Origin: Streptomyces sp. RerS4
GTDB taxonomy: Bacteria > Actinomycetota > Actinomycetes > Streptomycetales > Streptomycetaceae
Direction: 5' to 3'
Length of the DNA: 64,000 nucleotides
Assembly: GCF_023515955.1 (NCBI RefSeq)
Contig: NZ_CP097322.1
Location: 2,871,001-2,935,000, forward strand
Numbering within the stretch: position 1 is the first letter of the stretch; each line of letters begins with the position of its first letter. The notes beneath the pieces were generated by a model that did not search any database, had not been told where the DNA came from, and saw only the letters and a list, made by a program, of their open reading frames with translations. The translations under genes were made by a program, and so were the position numbers. This document shows, one piece after another, positions 26,640 through 35,293 of this stretch.

Positions 26640-28016
26640 ATGCGCGAGCACGGAAAGAGCCGGACGAACATCGGGTGGGCGGCGCTGGCCGTCGCGGGCG
26701 CCCTCACCCTGTCCGCGTGCGGCGGCGGAGGAGGAGACGGGAACGCCGGGCCGCAGGACCCGTCGGCCGACGCGGGCCGTTCGTCCGCGCCCCGGGTGAC
26801 GTTACCGAAGCTGACCGGCGAGAAGCTGGAGGTCGCGGCGGTCTGGACGGGGCCCGAGCAGGCCAACTTCGTCAAGGTGCTGAAGGAGTTCGAGAAGCGC
26901 ACGGGCGCGAGCGTGACCTTCGTACCGGCGCAGGACCCGATCGTCACCTTCCTCGGTACCAAGATCGCGGGCGGTCAGCCGCCGGACGTGGCGCTGCTGC
27001 CGCAGGTCGGTGCGCTGGTCTCGGCGGTGAAGAACAAGTGGGCACAGCCGCTGGGCCCGGAGGCGCGGGCGCAGCTCGACGCGAACTACAGCGACGGCTG
27101 GAAGAAGCTGGGCGCAGTCGACGGCACCCAGTACGGCGTCTACTACAAGGCCGCCAACAAATCGCTGATCTGGTACAACGCGAAGGCCTTCGAGGCGGCG
27201 GGCGTGAAGCCGCCGAAGACCTGGAAGGAACTGATCACGGCGGCCGACACGCTGTCCGCCTCGGGCACCCCGGCGGTGTCGGTGGCCGGCGCGGACGGCT
27301 GGACCCTCACCGACTGGTTCGAGAACGTCTACCTCTCGCAGGCGGGCCCGCAGAAGTACGACCAGTTGGCCAAGCACGAGATCAAGTGGACGGACGACAG
27401 CGTCAAGCAGGCGCTGACGACGCTCGGCGAGCTGTTCGGCCGCGAGGACTTCCTGGCGGGCGGGAAGAGCGGGGCGCTGGCGACGGAGTTCCCGAAGTCG
27501 GTGACGCAGACGTTCACCGGCGGCGACCGGCCGGCGTCGGCGATGGTCTTCGAGGGCGACTTCGTGGCGGTGAACATCGCGCAGACGGAGGCGAAGGTGG
27601 GTGAGGACGCGCTGGTGTTCCCCTTCCCGGCGGTCGGTGCGAAGGCGCCGGTGGTCTCGGGCGGTGACATGGCGGTCGCGCTGAAGCCGTCGAAGGGCGC
27701 GCAGGCGCTGCTGACGTTCCTGGCGTCGCCGGACGCGGCGGAGATCCAGGCCCGTGAGGGCGGGTTCGTCTCCCCGAACAAGGCGGTGGACCCGAGCGCG
27801 TACCCGAACGCGATCCAGCGGGACATCGCGAAGGCGCTGATCGCGGCGGGCGACGACTTCCGCTTCGACCTGTCGGACCAGGCTCCGGCCGCCTTCGGCG
27901 GGACGCCGGGCGCGGGCGAGTGGAAGGCGCTCCAGGACTTCCTGGCGAACCCGTCGGACGTGGCGGGGATCCAGGCGAGGCTGGAGGCGGACGCGTCCAA
28001 GGCCTACGGGAACTGA
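26640..28016 (+). CDS. Sugar-type ABC transporter substrate-binding lipoprotein
   Basis: 458 residues. Signal peptide and lipobox LTLSAC (Cys near 28) anchor it to the outer face of the membrane; a Gly/Asp-rich linker follows. The mature part has the extracellular solute-binding family 1 fold (LEVAAVWTGPEQANFVKVLKEFEKRTGASVTF, WKELITAADTL, YLSQAGPQKYDQLAKHEIKW, FLASPDAAEIQAREGGFVSPN). Family members bind oligosaccharides; the ligand is unknown. It is followed two bases later by the first permease. No ATPase gene is in the operon, so it probably uses a shared MsiK-type ATPase as other streptomycete sugar importers do. Confidence 0.9.
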   Translation: MREHGKSRTNIGWAALAVAGALTLSACGGGGGDGNAGPQDPSADAGRSSAPRVTLPKLTGEKLEVAAVWTGPEQANFVKVLKEFEKRTGASVTFVPAQDPIVTFLGTKIAGGQPPDVALLPQVGALVSAVKNKWAQPLGPEARAQLDANYSDGWKKLGAVDGTQYGVYYKAANKSLIWYNAKAFEAAGVKPPKTWKELITAADTLSASGTPAVSVAGADGWTLTDWFENVYLSQAGPQKYDQLAKHEIKWTDDSVKQALTTLGELFGREDFLAGGKSGALATEFPKSVTQTFTGGDRPASAMVFEGDFVAVNIAQTEAKVGEDALVFPFPAVGAKAPVVSGGDMAVALKPSKGAQALLTFLASPDAAEIQAREGGFVSPNKAVDPSAYPNAIQRDIAKALIAAGDDFRFDLSDQAPAAFGGTPGAGEWKALQDFLANPSDVAGIQARLEADASKAYGN

Positions 28017-28018
28017 CC

Positions 28019-29365
28019 GTGGCGGGCCACCGGAACCACGGGGACGGACGGCGGGACGGACGGCGGGACGGACGGCGGGCCGCCGCCGGCCGCCGCCGGC
28101 TCATAGCGGCGGCGTTCCTGCTGCCGGCGCTGGTGCTGCTGGGGGCGCTCGTCGTCCATCCCATCGGCTACTCCCTCTACCGCAGCCTCTTCGACCGCTC
28201 CGGCGACACCTTCGTCGGCGCGGGCAACTACCGGGAGATCCTGACCGATACGACGATCCGGACCGCGCTGAAGAACACGGCGGTGTGGGTGGTGCTCGCG
28301 CCGGTCACGGCGACCGCCCTCGGCCTGATCTTCGCGGTGCTGACCGAACGGGTGCGCTGGGGCACGGCGTTCAAGCTGCTGGTGTTCATGCCGATGGCGA
28401 TCTCGATGCTGGCGGCGGGCATCATCTTCCGGCTCGTCTACGACCACGACCCCGACCGGGGTGTGGCCAACGCGGTCTGGGTCGGGGTGCACGACACGTT
28501 CGCGTCCTCCTCGGCCTTCCCCAAGGCCCGGCCGGGCCGGGACTCCCCGCTCCAGCCGGCCGCCGGCGGCGCCTTCGTGACGCGCGATCCCGTACGGGCG
28601 GGCGTACCGGCGCTGCTCCCGCTGGTCGGGGTGGCACCGGAGGCGCTGCCCGAGGGGACCCGTACGGCGAGCAACGCCGAGGCGGCGCCGGGGAAGGTGA
28701 CCGGCACCGTCTGGCAGGACTTCACCCGGGGCGGGGGCGGCGCGACGAACGTGGTCGACCCGACGGAGTCGGGGCTGTCCGGGATCCGGGTCGAGGCGGT
28801 CAAGGACGGACGGGTGGTGGCGTCGACGACGGCCCGCCCGGACGGCACCTTCACCCTGCCCGCGGCGGCCGACGGGGCGCTGTTGCGGCTGCCGGCGGCG
28901 AACTTCCGGGAGGCGTACGCGGGGGTGGAGTGGCTGGGCCCGACGCTGGTGACGCCGGCGGTGATCGGGGCGTACGTGTGGATGTGGGCCGGTTTCGCGA
29001 TGGTGCTGATCGGGGCCGGGCTGGCCGCCGTACCGCGTGAGCTGCTGGAGGCGGCGCGGGTGGACGGGGCGAACGAGTGGCAGGTGTTCCGGCGGATCAC
29101 CGTACCGCTGTTGGCGCCGGTCCTGGCGGTGGTGCTGATCACCCTCGTGATCAACGTGATGAAGATCTTCGACCTGGTCTTCGTGATCGCACCGGGCGCG
29201 GTCCAGGACGACGCGAACGTGCTCGCGCTCCAGCTGTACCGGACCTCGTTCGGGACGGACGCCGATCCGGGGCTCGGCAGCGCCATCGCCGTGTTGCTCC
29301 TGGTGCTGGTGGTGCCGGTGATGCTGGTGAACATCCGCAGGATGCGCAAGGAGGCCTCCCGATGA
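28019..29365 (+). CDS. ABC importer permease (MalF-like) with inserted extracytoplasmic domain
   Basis: 448 residues, about 140 more than a usual MalF/UgpA-type permease. TM segments start with RLIAAAFLLPALVLLGALVVHPI. The EAA loop is intact (ELLEAARVDGANEWQVFRRITVPLLAP). Between the N-terminal and C-terminal membrane halves lies a hydrophilic stretch (~160-303) containing VTGTVWQDFTRGG, LSGIRVEAVKDGRVVASTTA and RPDGTFTLP, a carboxypeptidase-regulatory/Cna-B-like beta-sandwich pattern. It starts at GTG two bases after the lipoprotein stop; the N-terminus includes a 12-bp triplicate coding DGRR repeats. The insert may dock the lipoprotein or sense ligand (inference). Confidence 0.85.
   Translation: MAGHRNHGDGRRDGRRDGRRAAAGRRRLIAAAFLLPALVLLGALVVHPIGYSLYRSLFDRSGDTFVGAGNYREILTDTTIRTALKNTAVWVVLAPVTATALGLIFAVLTERVRWGTAFKLLVFMPMAISMLAAGIIFRLVYDHDPDRGVANAVWVGVHDTFASSSAFPKARPGRDSPLQPAAGGAFVTRDPVRAGVPALLPLVGVAPEALPEGTRTASNAEAAPGKVTGTVWQDFTRGGGGATNVVDPTESGLSGIRVEAVKDGRVVASTTARPDGTFTLPAAADGALLRLPAANFREAYAGVEWLGPTLVTPAVIGAYVWMWAGFAMVLIGAGLAAVPRELLEAARVDGANEWQVFRRITVPLLAPVLAVVLITLVINVMKIFDLVFVIAPGAVQDDANVLALQLYRTSFGTDADPGLGSAIAVLLLVLVVPVMLVNIRRMRKEASR
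28041..28076 (+). repeat. Three 12-bp tandem repeats GGGACGGACGGC within the permease N-terminus
   Basis: Exact triplicate, in frame, coding for repeated Asp-Gly-Arg-Arg in the cytoplasmic N-terminal tail. Unit length divisible by three means copy-number changes keep the gene in frame. Confidence 0.85.
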
Positions 29366-30261
29366 GCCCGGCCCACGACGGCGCGTCCCGAAGCGAAGCG
29401 CCCCGAAGTGAAGCGACCCGCTCCAGTCGCCTCGCCGCCGTGGCGGCCGGCGGCGCCCTGCGGGTCTTCCTGGTGGTGGCGGCGCTGTTCTGGCTGCTGC
29501 CCACCCTGGGCCTGTTGATCTCCTCCTTCCTCTCCCCCACCGACCTGGGCAAGGGCGGCTGGTGGCAGGTGCTCGCCGAGCCGGCGCGCCTGACCGCCTC
29601 GAACTACGCGCGGCTGCTGGAGAACGACACCATCACCGGCTCGCTGCTGAGCACGGTGGCGATCGCCGTCCCGGCGACGCTGCTGGTGATCGTCCTGGGC
29701 TCGTTCGCCGGATACGCCTTCGCCTGGCTGGAGTTCCCCGGCCGGGACTGGCTGTTCCTGGTGGTGGTCGGGCTGTTGGTGGTCCCCGTCCAGGTGGCGT
29801 TGATCCCGGTGTCCGAACTCTTCGGCAGCATCGGCCTGTTCGAGACCACGGCCGGTGTGGTGCTCTTCCACACCGCCTTCGGGCTGCCCTTCGCGGTGTT
29901 CCTGCTGCGCAACTTCTTCGCGGAGATCCCGCGCGAGCTGCTGGAGGCGGCGCGCCTGGACGGCGCGGGCGAGCTGCGGCTGTTCGCCCGGGTGGTGCTG
30001 CCGCTCGGCGGTCCGGCGATCGCCTCGCTCGGCATCTTCCAGTTCCTGTGGGTGTGGAACGACATGTTGGTGGCGCTGGTCTTCGCCGACTCGGCGAACC
30101 CGCCCGTCACGGTCGCCCTCCAGCAGCAGGTACGGCAGTTCGGGAACAACATCGACGTCCTGGCGCCCGGCGCGTTCCTGTCGATGGTCGTGCCGCTCGT
30201 CGTCTTCTTCGCCTTCCAACGGCAGTTCGTCACGGGGGTGATGGCCGGCGCGGTCAAGTGA
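29362..30261 (+). CDS. ABC importer permease (MalG-like)
   Basis: 299 residues with six TM segments (first FLVVAALFWLLPTLGLLISSF) and the EAA motif ELLEAARLDGAGELRLFARVVLPLGGPA. The C-terminal VTGVMAGAVK is typical of MalG/LacG-type subunits. Its ATG overlaps the previous stop (ATGA), giving coupled translation and equal subunit amounts. Completes the lipoprotein-permease-permease operon. The Ser/Arg-rich N-terminus contains the repeated sequence RSEAPRSEATRSS. Confidence 0.92.
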   Translation: MSPAHDGASRSEAPRSEATRSSRLAAVAAGGALRVFLVVAALFWLLPTLGLLISSFLSPTDLGKGGWWQVLAEPARLTASNYARLLENDTITGSLLSTVAIAVPATLLVIVLGSFAGYAFAWLEFPGRDWLFLVVVGLLVVPVQVALIPVSELFGSIGLFETTAGVVLFHTAFGLPFAVFLLRNFFAEIPRELLEAARLDGAGELRLFARVVLPLGGPAIASLGIFQFLWVWNDMLVALVFADSANPPVTVALQQQVRQFGNNIDVLAPGAFLSMVVPLVVFFAFQRQFVTGVMAGAVK

Positions 30262-30317
30262 CGGCTCCCGGGCGGCCGGCGCGGGGAGCGGACCTCAACT
30301 CCGCGATGATCACGGCA

Positions 30318-30372
30318 TTGACATGCCGCGTTGACGCTCCGTAACCCGAATGCCACACGGAGCGTAACCCGA
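30318..30372 (+). promoter_or_regulatory. Promoter with repeated CGTAACCCGA elements before the glycopolymer enzyme gene
   Basis: TTGACA (30318-30323) and TAACCC (30342-30347) are spaced 18 bases, a plausible -35/-10 pair. CGTAACCCGA occurs at 30340 and again at 30363, and CGCTCCGT/ACGGAGCG (30335-30342, 30357-30364) form an inverted repeat overlapping the -10. GTAACC resembles half-sites reported for MtrA, but the spacing differs. Confidence 0.4.
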
Positions 30373-30399
30373 TCGCCGCGCGCGTGGTTCCTGGGCAAT

Positions 30400-32700
30400 A
30401 TGCCCGCGCCGACCCCTGGATGTGCCGTGCCCCGGTTCAGCGTCATCGTGCCCGCGTACAAGGTTCAGGCGTACCTCCAGGAGAGTCTGGATTCCGTCCT
30501 CTCCCAGTCGTATCCGGACCTGGAACTGATCGCGGTCGACGACGCCTCCCCGGACGCGTGCGGCGCGATCATCGACGAGTGCGCGGCGCGCGACTCCCGG
30601 GTCACCGCCGTCCACCTGGCGCACAACCTCGGCCTGGGCCCGGCCCGCAACGCGGGTGTGGCGCGGGCCACCGGCGACTACCTGATCTTCCTCGACGGCG
30701 ACGACACCCTCGCCCCCGGCGCCCTCCAGGCCATCACCGACCGCCTCAAGGCGACCGGCTCCCCCGACGTCCTCGTCTACGACTACGCCCGCACCTTCTG
30801 GACCGGAGAACGGATCCGCAACCGCCTCGCCCACCGCCTGCGCGAGGACGGCCCCGCCAGCTTCCGCCTCGCCGACCGCCCGGCCCTGCTCGGCATGCTG
30901 ATGGTCGCGTGGAACAAGGCGTACCGCCGCGAGTACGTCGAGCGCGAGGGCCTCGCGTTCCCGCCCGGCCTCTACGAGGACACCCCCTGGACCTATCCGG
31001 CGCTGCTCGCCGCCGAGTCCGTGGCCGTCCTCGACCGGGTCTGCGTCCACTACCGCCAGCGCCGCACCGGTTCGATCCTGACCACCGCCGGCCGCCGCCA
31101 CCTCGACATCTTCGACCAGTACGAGCGCGTCTTCGGCTTCCTCGCCGCCCGCCCCGAACTGGAGCGCTGGCGGCCCGCCCTGCAGCGTCGGATGGCCGAG
31201 CACTTCTGCGCCGTCTACGCCGACCCGCGCCGCCTCCCGCGCGCCTGCCGCGCCGAGTTCTTCGCGCGGGCCTCGGCCCTGCTGCGCCGCCACCGCACCC
31301 CCGGCGTCGGCGCCGACGCCCTGCCGCTGTCCCTGACGCGCACCGACCGGCTGCGCCAGACCCTGATGCGCCTGGGCGCCCGGCGCACCTACCGGGTGCT
31401 GTCGCGGCTGCGCTCGGCGGGCCTCGCGACGGCCGGCGGGGCCCGCGTCCTGGGGCGGGGCCTGCGCGAGAGCGCCCTGCGCCTGCACTACCGGATCCAG
31501 CGGATGCTGCCGCTGCGCCCCGAACTGGCCGTGTTCTCCGCGTACTGGCACGGCGGCTACGCCTGCAACCCGGCGGCCATCGAGGCGAAGCTGCGGGAGC
31601 TGGCCCCGCGCATGCGCACCGCCTGGATCTGCGAGCCCGAGCACGCGGCCGGCGTGCCGACCGGTACCACGACGCTGCGCCCGGGGACGGCCGCGTACTG
31701 GACGGCCCTGGCCCGCGCCACCTACCTCACCACGAACGTCAACTTCGACCGTGCCCTCGTCAAGCGGCCGGGCCAGGTCCTGCTCCAGACCCAGCACGGC
31801 ACCCCGCTCAAGCGGGTCGGCCTCGACCTCCAGGACCGGCCGGCGGCCACCCCGACCGCGGACTTCGCGGGGCTGCTGCGCGGCGCCGACCAGTGGGACT
31901 ACCTGCTCTCCGCCAACCGGCACTCCACCCTCGTCTGGGAGAAGGCCGTCCCCGCCTCGTACACCACCCTCGAATACGGCTACCCGCGCAACGACGTCTT
32001 CCACCGGGCCACCCGCTCCGACGTCCTGGAGCTGCGCGAACGCCTGGGCATCACGCAGGGCACCACCGCGATCCTGTACGCCCCCACGCACCGCGACTAC
32101 CGGCGCAGCATGCCCGAACACCTGGACTTCGAGCGCGTCCTGCGCGACCTGGGCCCGCGCTTCGTGCTGCTGACCCGCACCCACCTGACGTACGCGGGCG
32201 GCGACCACGCCCCGGCGGACGCGCACCCGCGCCTGATCGACGTCTCGGCGTACCCGTCGATCGAGGAGCTGTGCCTCGCCTCGGACGCGCTCGTCACCGA
32301 CTACTCGTCCCTGATGTTCGACTACGCCGCCCTCGACCGCCCGATCGTGATCCACGCCGACGACTGGGAGGCGTACGAGGCGGCCCGCGGCACCTACTTC
32401 GACCTGCGGGCCTGCCCGCCCGGCGCGATCGCCCGGACCGAGGACGAGTTGGTCGACATCTTCGCGTCGGGCCACTGGCGGGGCTCGCGCTCGGCCCAGC
32501 TGCGGGCCGCGTTCCGCCGGCGGTTCTGCACCTGCGACGACGGCCACGCCGCCGAGCGGGTCGTGCGGCGGGTCTTCCTGGGCCAGTCCACGCCGGTCCC
32601 GGCGATCGTCCCGCTGGAGGACCGCCACCCGGCCCCCGCGGCCCCGTCCACCGTCCCGGAACCGACGCCGGCCCCGCTGGCGGCGGGGCTGTGGCCTTGA
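30400..32700 (+). CDS. Bifunctional GT2 glycosyltransferase / TagF-like CDP-glycerol glycerophosphotransferase
   Basis: 766 residues. Residues ~10-250 are a GT-A family 2 domain (FSVIVPAYKVQAYLQESLDSVL, NLGLGPARNAGVARATGDYLIFLDGDD). After a basic linker, residues ~380-720 carry the TagF-type motifs: TQHGTPLKRVGLD, EYGYPRNDVF, ILYAPTHRDYR, and VTDYSSLMFDYAALDRP. These polymerise glycerol- or ribitol-phosphate units of teichoic-acid-like wall polymers. It acts at the cytoplasmic membrane face and is followed by a two-component polysaccharide/teichoic acid exporter. The start is uncertain: ATG 30400 lacks a ribosome site, and GTG 30427 starts the GT2 domain directly. Confidence 0.85.
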   Translation: MPAPTPGCAVPRFSVIVPAYKVQAYLQESLDSVLSQSYPDLELIAVDDASPDACGAIIDECAARDSRVTAVHLAHNLGLGPARNAGVARATGDYLIFLDGDDTLAPGALQAITDRLKATGSPDVLVYDYARTFWTGERIRNRLAHRLREDGPASFRLADRPALLGMLMVAWNKAYRREYVEREGLAFPPGLYEDTPWTYPALLAAESVAVLDRVCVHYRQRRTGSILTTAGRRHLDIFDQYERVFGFLAARPELERWRPALQRRMAEHFCAVYADPRRLPRACRAEFFARASALLRRHRTPGVGADALPLSLTRTDRLRQTLMRLGARRTYRVLSRLRSAGLATAGGARVLGRGLRESALRLHYRIQRMLPLRPELAVFSAYWHGGYACNPAAIEAKLRELAPRMRTAWICEPEHAAGVPTGTTTLRPGTAAYWTALARATYLTTNVNFDRALVKRPGQVLLQTQHGTPLKRVGLDLQDRPAATPTADFAGLLRGADQWDYLLSANRHSTLVWEKAVPASYTTLEYGYPRNDVFHRATRSDVLELRERLGITQGTTAILYAPTHRDYRRSMPEHLDFERVLRDLGPRFVLLTRTHLTYAGGDHAPADAHPRLIDVSAYPSIEELCLASDALVTDYSSLMFDYAALDRPIVIHADDWEAYEAARGTYFDLRACPPGAIARTEDELVDIFASGHWRGSRSAQLRAAFRRRFCTCDDGHAAERVVRRVFLGQSTPVPAIVPLEDRHPAPAAPSTVPEPTPAPLAAGLWP

Positions 32701-32740
32701 ACCGCGCGGCCTTGAAGCGCGCGGCCTTGAGCGCGCGGCC

Positions 32741-33361
32741 TCAGGCGGTGTCCGCCTTCAGGCCCGCCACCACCGAGCGGGCCAAATCGTCCAGGTAGCC
32801 CGCCGGTACGGCGTCCCGTACGACCACCTGCCGCCAGTAGAGCGGGCCGATCGCGAGGTCGAGGGCACGCTCCGGGCAGGTCGACTCCGGCAGCTCACCG
32901 CGTGCCACGGCCTCCGCGACGATGCCCTCGGCCAGCCGCTTCTGCCCGTCGAGCAGGGCGCCCCGTACCGCGTCGGCGATCTCGGGGTTGCGCGCGGCCT
33001 CCACCAGCAGGTCCGGGATCACGGCCGAGGCCACCGGGTGGCGCAGCACGTGTGACATGACCTCCAGCAGGGCGCGTACGTCCCCGTAGAGGGAACCGGT
33101 GGCGGGCACGGGCAGGCCGTCGGCGGCGAAGGCCGCGACCAGGTCCAGCACGAGGTGCAGCTTCGACTTCCACCGCCGGTACACGGCCGTCTTGCCGACG
33201 CCGGCCCGCCGCGCGATGCCCTCGATGGACATCCGGGCGAAGCCCACGGCCGCCAGTTCCTCCACGACCGCCGCGCGGATCGCCTCGGTCACGTCCTCGC
33301 GCAGGACGGCGGCCCCGGCGGGGGCGCGGCGGGCGGGCGTGGGGGCGGGCTCGTTGGTCAT
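32741..33361 (-). CDS. TetR-family transcriptional regulator
   Basis: 206 residues. Helix-turn-helix MSIEGIARRAGVGKTAVYRRWKSKLHLV is typical TetR; the C-terminal ligand domain (PERALDLAIGPLYWRQVV) matches the TetR_C_16-like class. It is divergent from the exporter permease gene at 33509. Two identical 12-bp sites lie between them, so it may repress both itself and the exporter. ATG 33361 has no clear ribosome site; GTG 33382 in the same frame is the alternative. Confidence 0.9.
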   Translation of the reverse strand: MTNEPAPTPARRAPAGAAVLREDVTEAIRAAVVEELAAVGFARMSIEGIARRAGVGKTAVYRRWKSKLHLVLDLVAAFAADGLPVPATGSLYGDVRALLEVMSHVLRHPVASAVIPDLLVEAARNPEIADAVRGALLDGQKRLAEGIVAEAVARGELPESTCPERALDLAIGPLYWRQVVVRDAVPAGYLDDLARSVVAGLKADTA

Positions 33362-33399
33362 GGACAGAGCATAGCCGCGCACGACGTCACCCCGGCGTC

Positions 33400-33459
33400 G
33401 CGACGATACGGTTGCGTTCCGACGTGTGCCGCCCTACGCTCGCCGTAGCGACGATACGG
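33400..33459. promoter_or_regulatory. Two 12-bp direct repeats GCGACGATACGG between tetR and the exporter
   Basis: Exact copies at 33400-33411 and 33448-33459, same orientation, spaced 48 bases. They lie in the divergent promoter region and are the best visible candidates for the TetR-family protein's binding sites. Confidence 0.45.
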
Positions 33460-33508
33460 ACCCGTCCCGTCGTTGTTGGCGCCCCCGACCCCGTCGAAAG
33501 CGACCCCC

Positions 33509-34426
33509 GTGACCGCGACCACCACGGCTCCCGCAGCCCCCGCAGCCCCCGCCACCGCGGCCGGGCCGGCGGAGCTGGCGGCGGCCCACGGCCTGACCGT
33601 CAGTGGCGCCCGGCCCTCCCTGCCCCGCTACGTGGCGCAGCTGTGGAGCCGACGCCACTTCGTGACGGCGTACGCCACCGCCCGGATGCACGCCACGTAC
33701 AGCACGGCCAGGCTCGGCCAGGTCTGGCACCTGATGACCCCGCTGCTCAACGCGGCCGTCTACTACTTCATCTTCGGCATCGTCATGAAGGCGAGCCACG
33801 GCGTACCGGACTACGTGCCGTTCCTGATCACCGGTGTCTTCGTGTGGGACTTCATCGGCAGCTCCGTCAACGCCGGCACCCGCGCCGTCCACGGCAACCT
33901 CGGCCTGGTGCGCGCCCTGCACTTCCCGCGCGCCGCTCTGCCGCTCTCCTCGGTGGTGCAGCTCTTCCAGCAGCTCCTGATCACCATGGCGGCCCTGGTG
34001 GTGCTGCTCCTGGCGTTCGGCCAGACCCCGTCGCTCTCCTGGCTGATCGCCCTGCCGGCGCTGTTCCTGATGGCCGTCTTCTGCGCCGGCTGCGCCCTGG
34101 TCATGGCCCGGATCGGCAGCAAGAACCCGGATGTCGGCCAGCTCATGCCGTTCGTGCTGCGGACCTGGATGTACTCCTCGGGCGTGATGTGGTCCATCGA
34201 CTCCATCCTCAGCACGGACCACCTGCCGCACTGGGTCTCGCTCCTGCTGAAGACCAACCCGGCCGCCGTCTACATCGACCTGATGCGTTTCGCCCTGATC
34301 GACGGCTTCGAGGCGAGCGCCCTTCCCCACCACGTGTGGCCGATCGCCATCGGCTGGGCCCTCCTCACCGGCGTCGGCGGATTCGTCTTCTTCTGGAAGG
34401 CAGAAGAGGAGTACGGCCGTGGCTGA
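33509..34426 (+). CDS. Polysaccharide/teichoic acid ABC exporter permease (Wzm/TagG-like)
   Basis: 305 residues. After an Ala/Thr/Pro-rich leader it has the ABC-2 exporter layout: an amphipathic segment (LPRYVAQLWSRRHFVTAYATARMHATYSTARLGQVWHLMTP), then six TM helices beginning LLNAAVYYFIFGIVM. Wzm/TagG proteins move undecaprenyl-linked glycopolymers outward. GTG 33509 is chosen at the start of the compositionally typical N-terminus; TTG 33473 is possible. It overlaps the ATPase gene by eight bases. Placement next to the TagF-like enzyme suggests it exports that polymer. Confidence 0.9.
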   Translation: MTATTTAPAAPAAPATAAGPAELAAAHGLTVSGARPSLPRYVAQLWSRRHFVTAYATARMHATYSTARLGQVWHLMTPLLNAAVYYFIFGIVMKASHGVPDYVPFLITGVFVWDFIGSSVNAGTRAVHGNLGLVRALHFPRAALPLSSVVQLFQQLLITMAALVVLLLAFGQTPSLSWLIALPALFLMAVFCAGCALVMARIGSKNPDVGQLMPFVLRTWMYSSGVMWSIDSILSTDHLPHWVSLLLKTNPAAVYIDLMRFALIDGFEASALPHHVWPIAIGWALLTGVGGFVFFWKAEEEYGRG

Positions 34427-35201
34427 CCCCACCCCCACCGGCACGCGCGTCCCGACCGTCATCGCCGACGAGGTCCACGTGATCTACAAGGTGCACGGCT
34501 CCGGGCCCCGCAAGGGCGGCGCCACCGCCGCCCTCAGCCGGATCTTCTCCCGCGGGCCCGCGCCCGGCGTGCGCGAGGTGCACGCCGTCAAGGGCGTCAG
34601 CTTCACCGCGTACAAGGGCGAGGCCATCGGCCTGATCGGCTCCAACGGTTCGGGCAAGTCCACCCTCCTCAAGGCCATCGCCGGCCTCCAGCCCGTGGCC
34701 CGCGGCGCGGTCTACTCACACGGCCAGCCGTCCCTGCTCGGCGTGAACGCCGCCCTCATGAACGACCTCACCGGCGAACGCAACGTCGTCCTCGGCGGAC
34801 TCGCGATGGGCATGACCCGCAACCAAATCCGCGAGCGCTACCAGGGCATCGTCGACTTCTCCGGCATCAACGAGAAGGGCGACTTCATCTCCCTGCCGAT
34901 GCGCACCTACTCCTCCGGCATGGGCGCCCGCCTGCGCTTCTCCATCGCCGCCGCGAAGGACCACGACGTCCTGATGATCGACGAGGCCCTGGCCACCGGC
35001 GACGCCGCCTTCCAGCGCCGCAGCCAGGCCCGCATCGAGGAACTGCGCGAACGCGCCGGCACGGTCTTCCTCGTCAGCCACGGCATCGGCACGGTCCGCG
35101 AGACCTGCGACCGCGCCCTCTGGCTGGAGTCCGGCGTCCTGCGCATGGACGGCCCCGCCGCGCAGGTCTGCGACGCCTACGAGGCCTTCACCCGGGGCTG
35201 A
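34419..35201 (+). CDS. Polysaccharide/teichoic acid ABC exporter ATPase (Wzt/TagH-like)
   Basis: 260 residues. Walker A GSNGSGKSTLLKAIAG, the shortened signature YSSGMGARLRFSIA typical of Wzt/TagH, Walker B VLMIDEALATGD, and switch His VSHGIG. No C-terminal carbohydrate-binding domain, unlike O-antigen Wzt, which points to the TagH/short class. GAGGAG lies seven bases before GTG 34419. A strong terminator follows. Confidence 0.92.
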   Translation: MADPTPTGTRVPTVIADEVHVIYKVHGSGPRKGGATAALSRIFSRGPAPGVREVHAVKGVSFTAYKGEAIGLIGSNGSGKSTLLKAIAGLQPVARGAVYSHGQPSLLGVNAALMNDLTGERNVVLGGLAMGMTRNQIRERYQGIVDFSGINEKGDFISLPMRTYSSGMGARLRFSIAAAKDHDVLMIDEALATGDAAFQRRSQARIEELRERAGTVFLVSHGIGTVRETCDRALWLESGVLRMDGPAAQVCDAYEAFTRG

Positions 35202-35225
35202 CGCACCGACGAAAAAGCACGACGC

Positions 35226-35272
35226 GAAGGCCCCGGCCCCCGGAACAGACGTTTCCGGGGGCCGGGGCCTTC
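35226..35272. terminator. Bidirectional terminator between the exporter and glutamate dehydrogenase
   Basis: Perfect 20-bp stem (arms 35226-35245 and 35253-35272, core GGCCCCGGCCCCCGG) with a 7-base loop, placed between convergent genes. Confidence 0.92.
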
Positions 35273-35293
35273 GTACACCGTGCGCGAGCGGGA

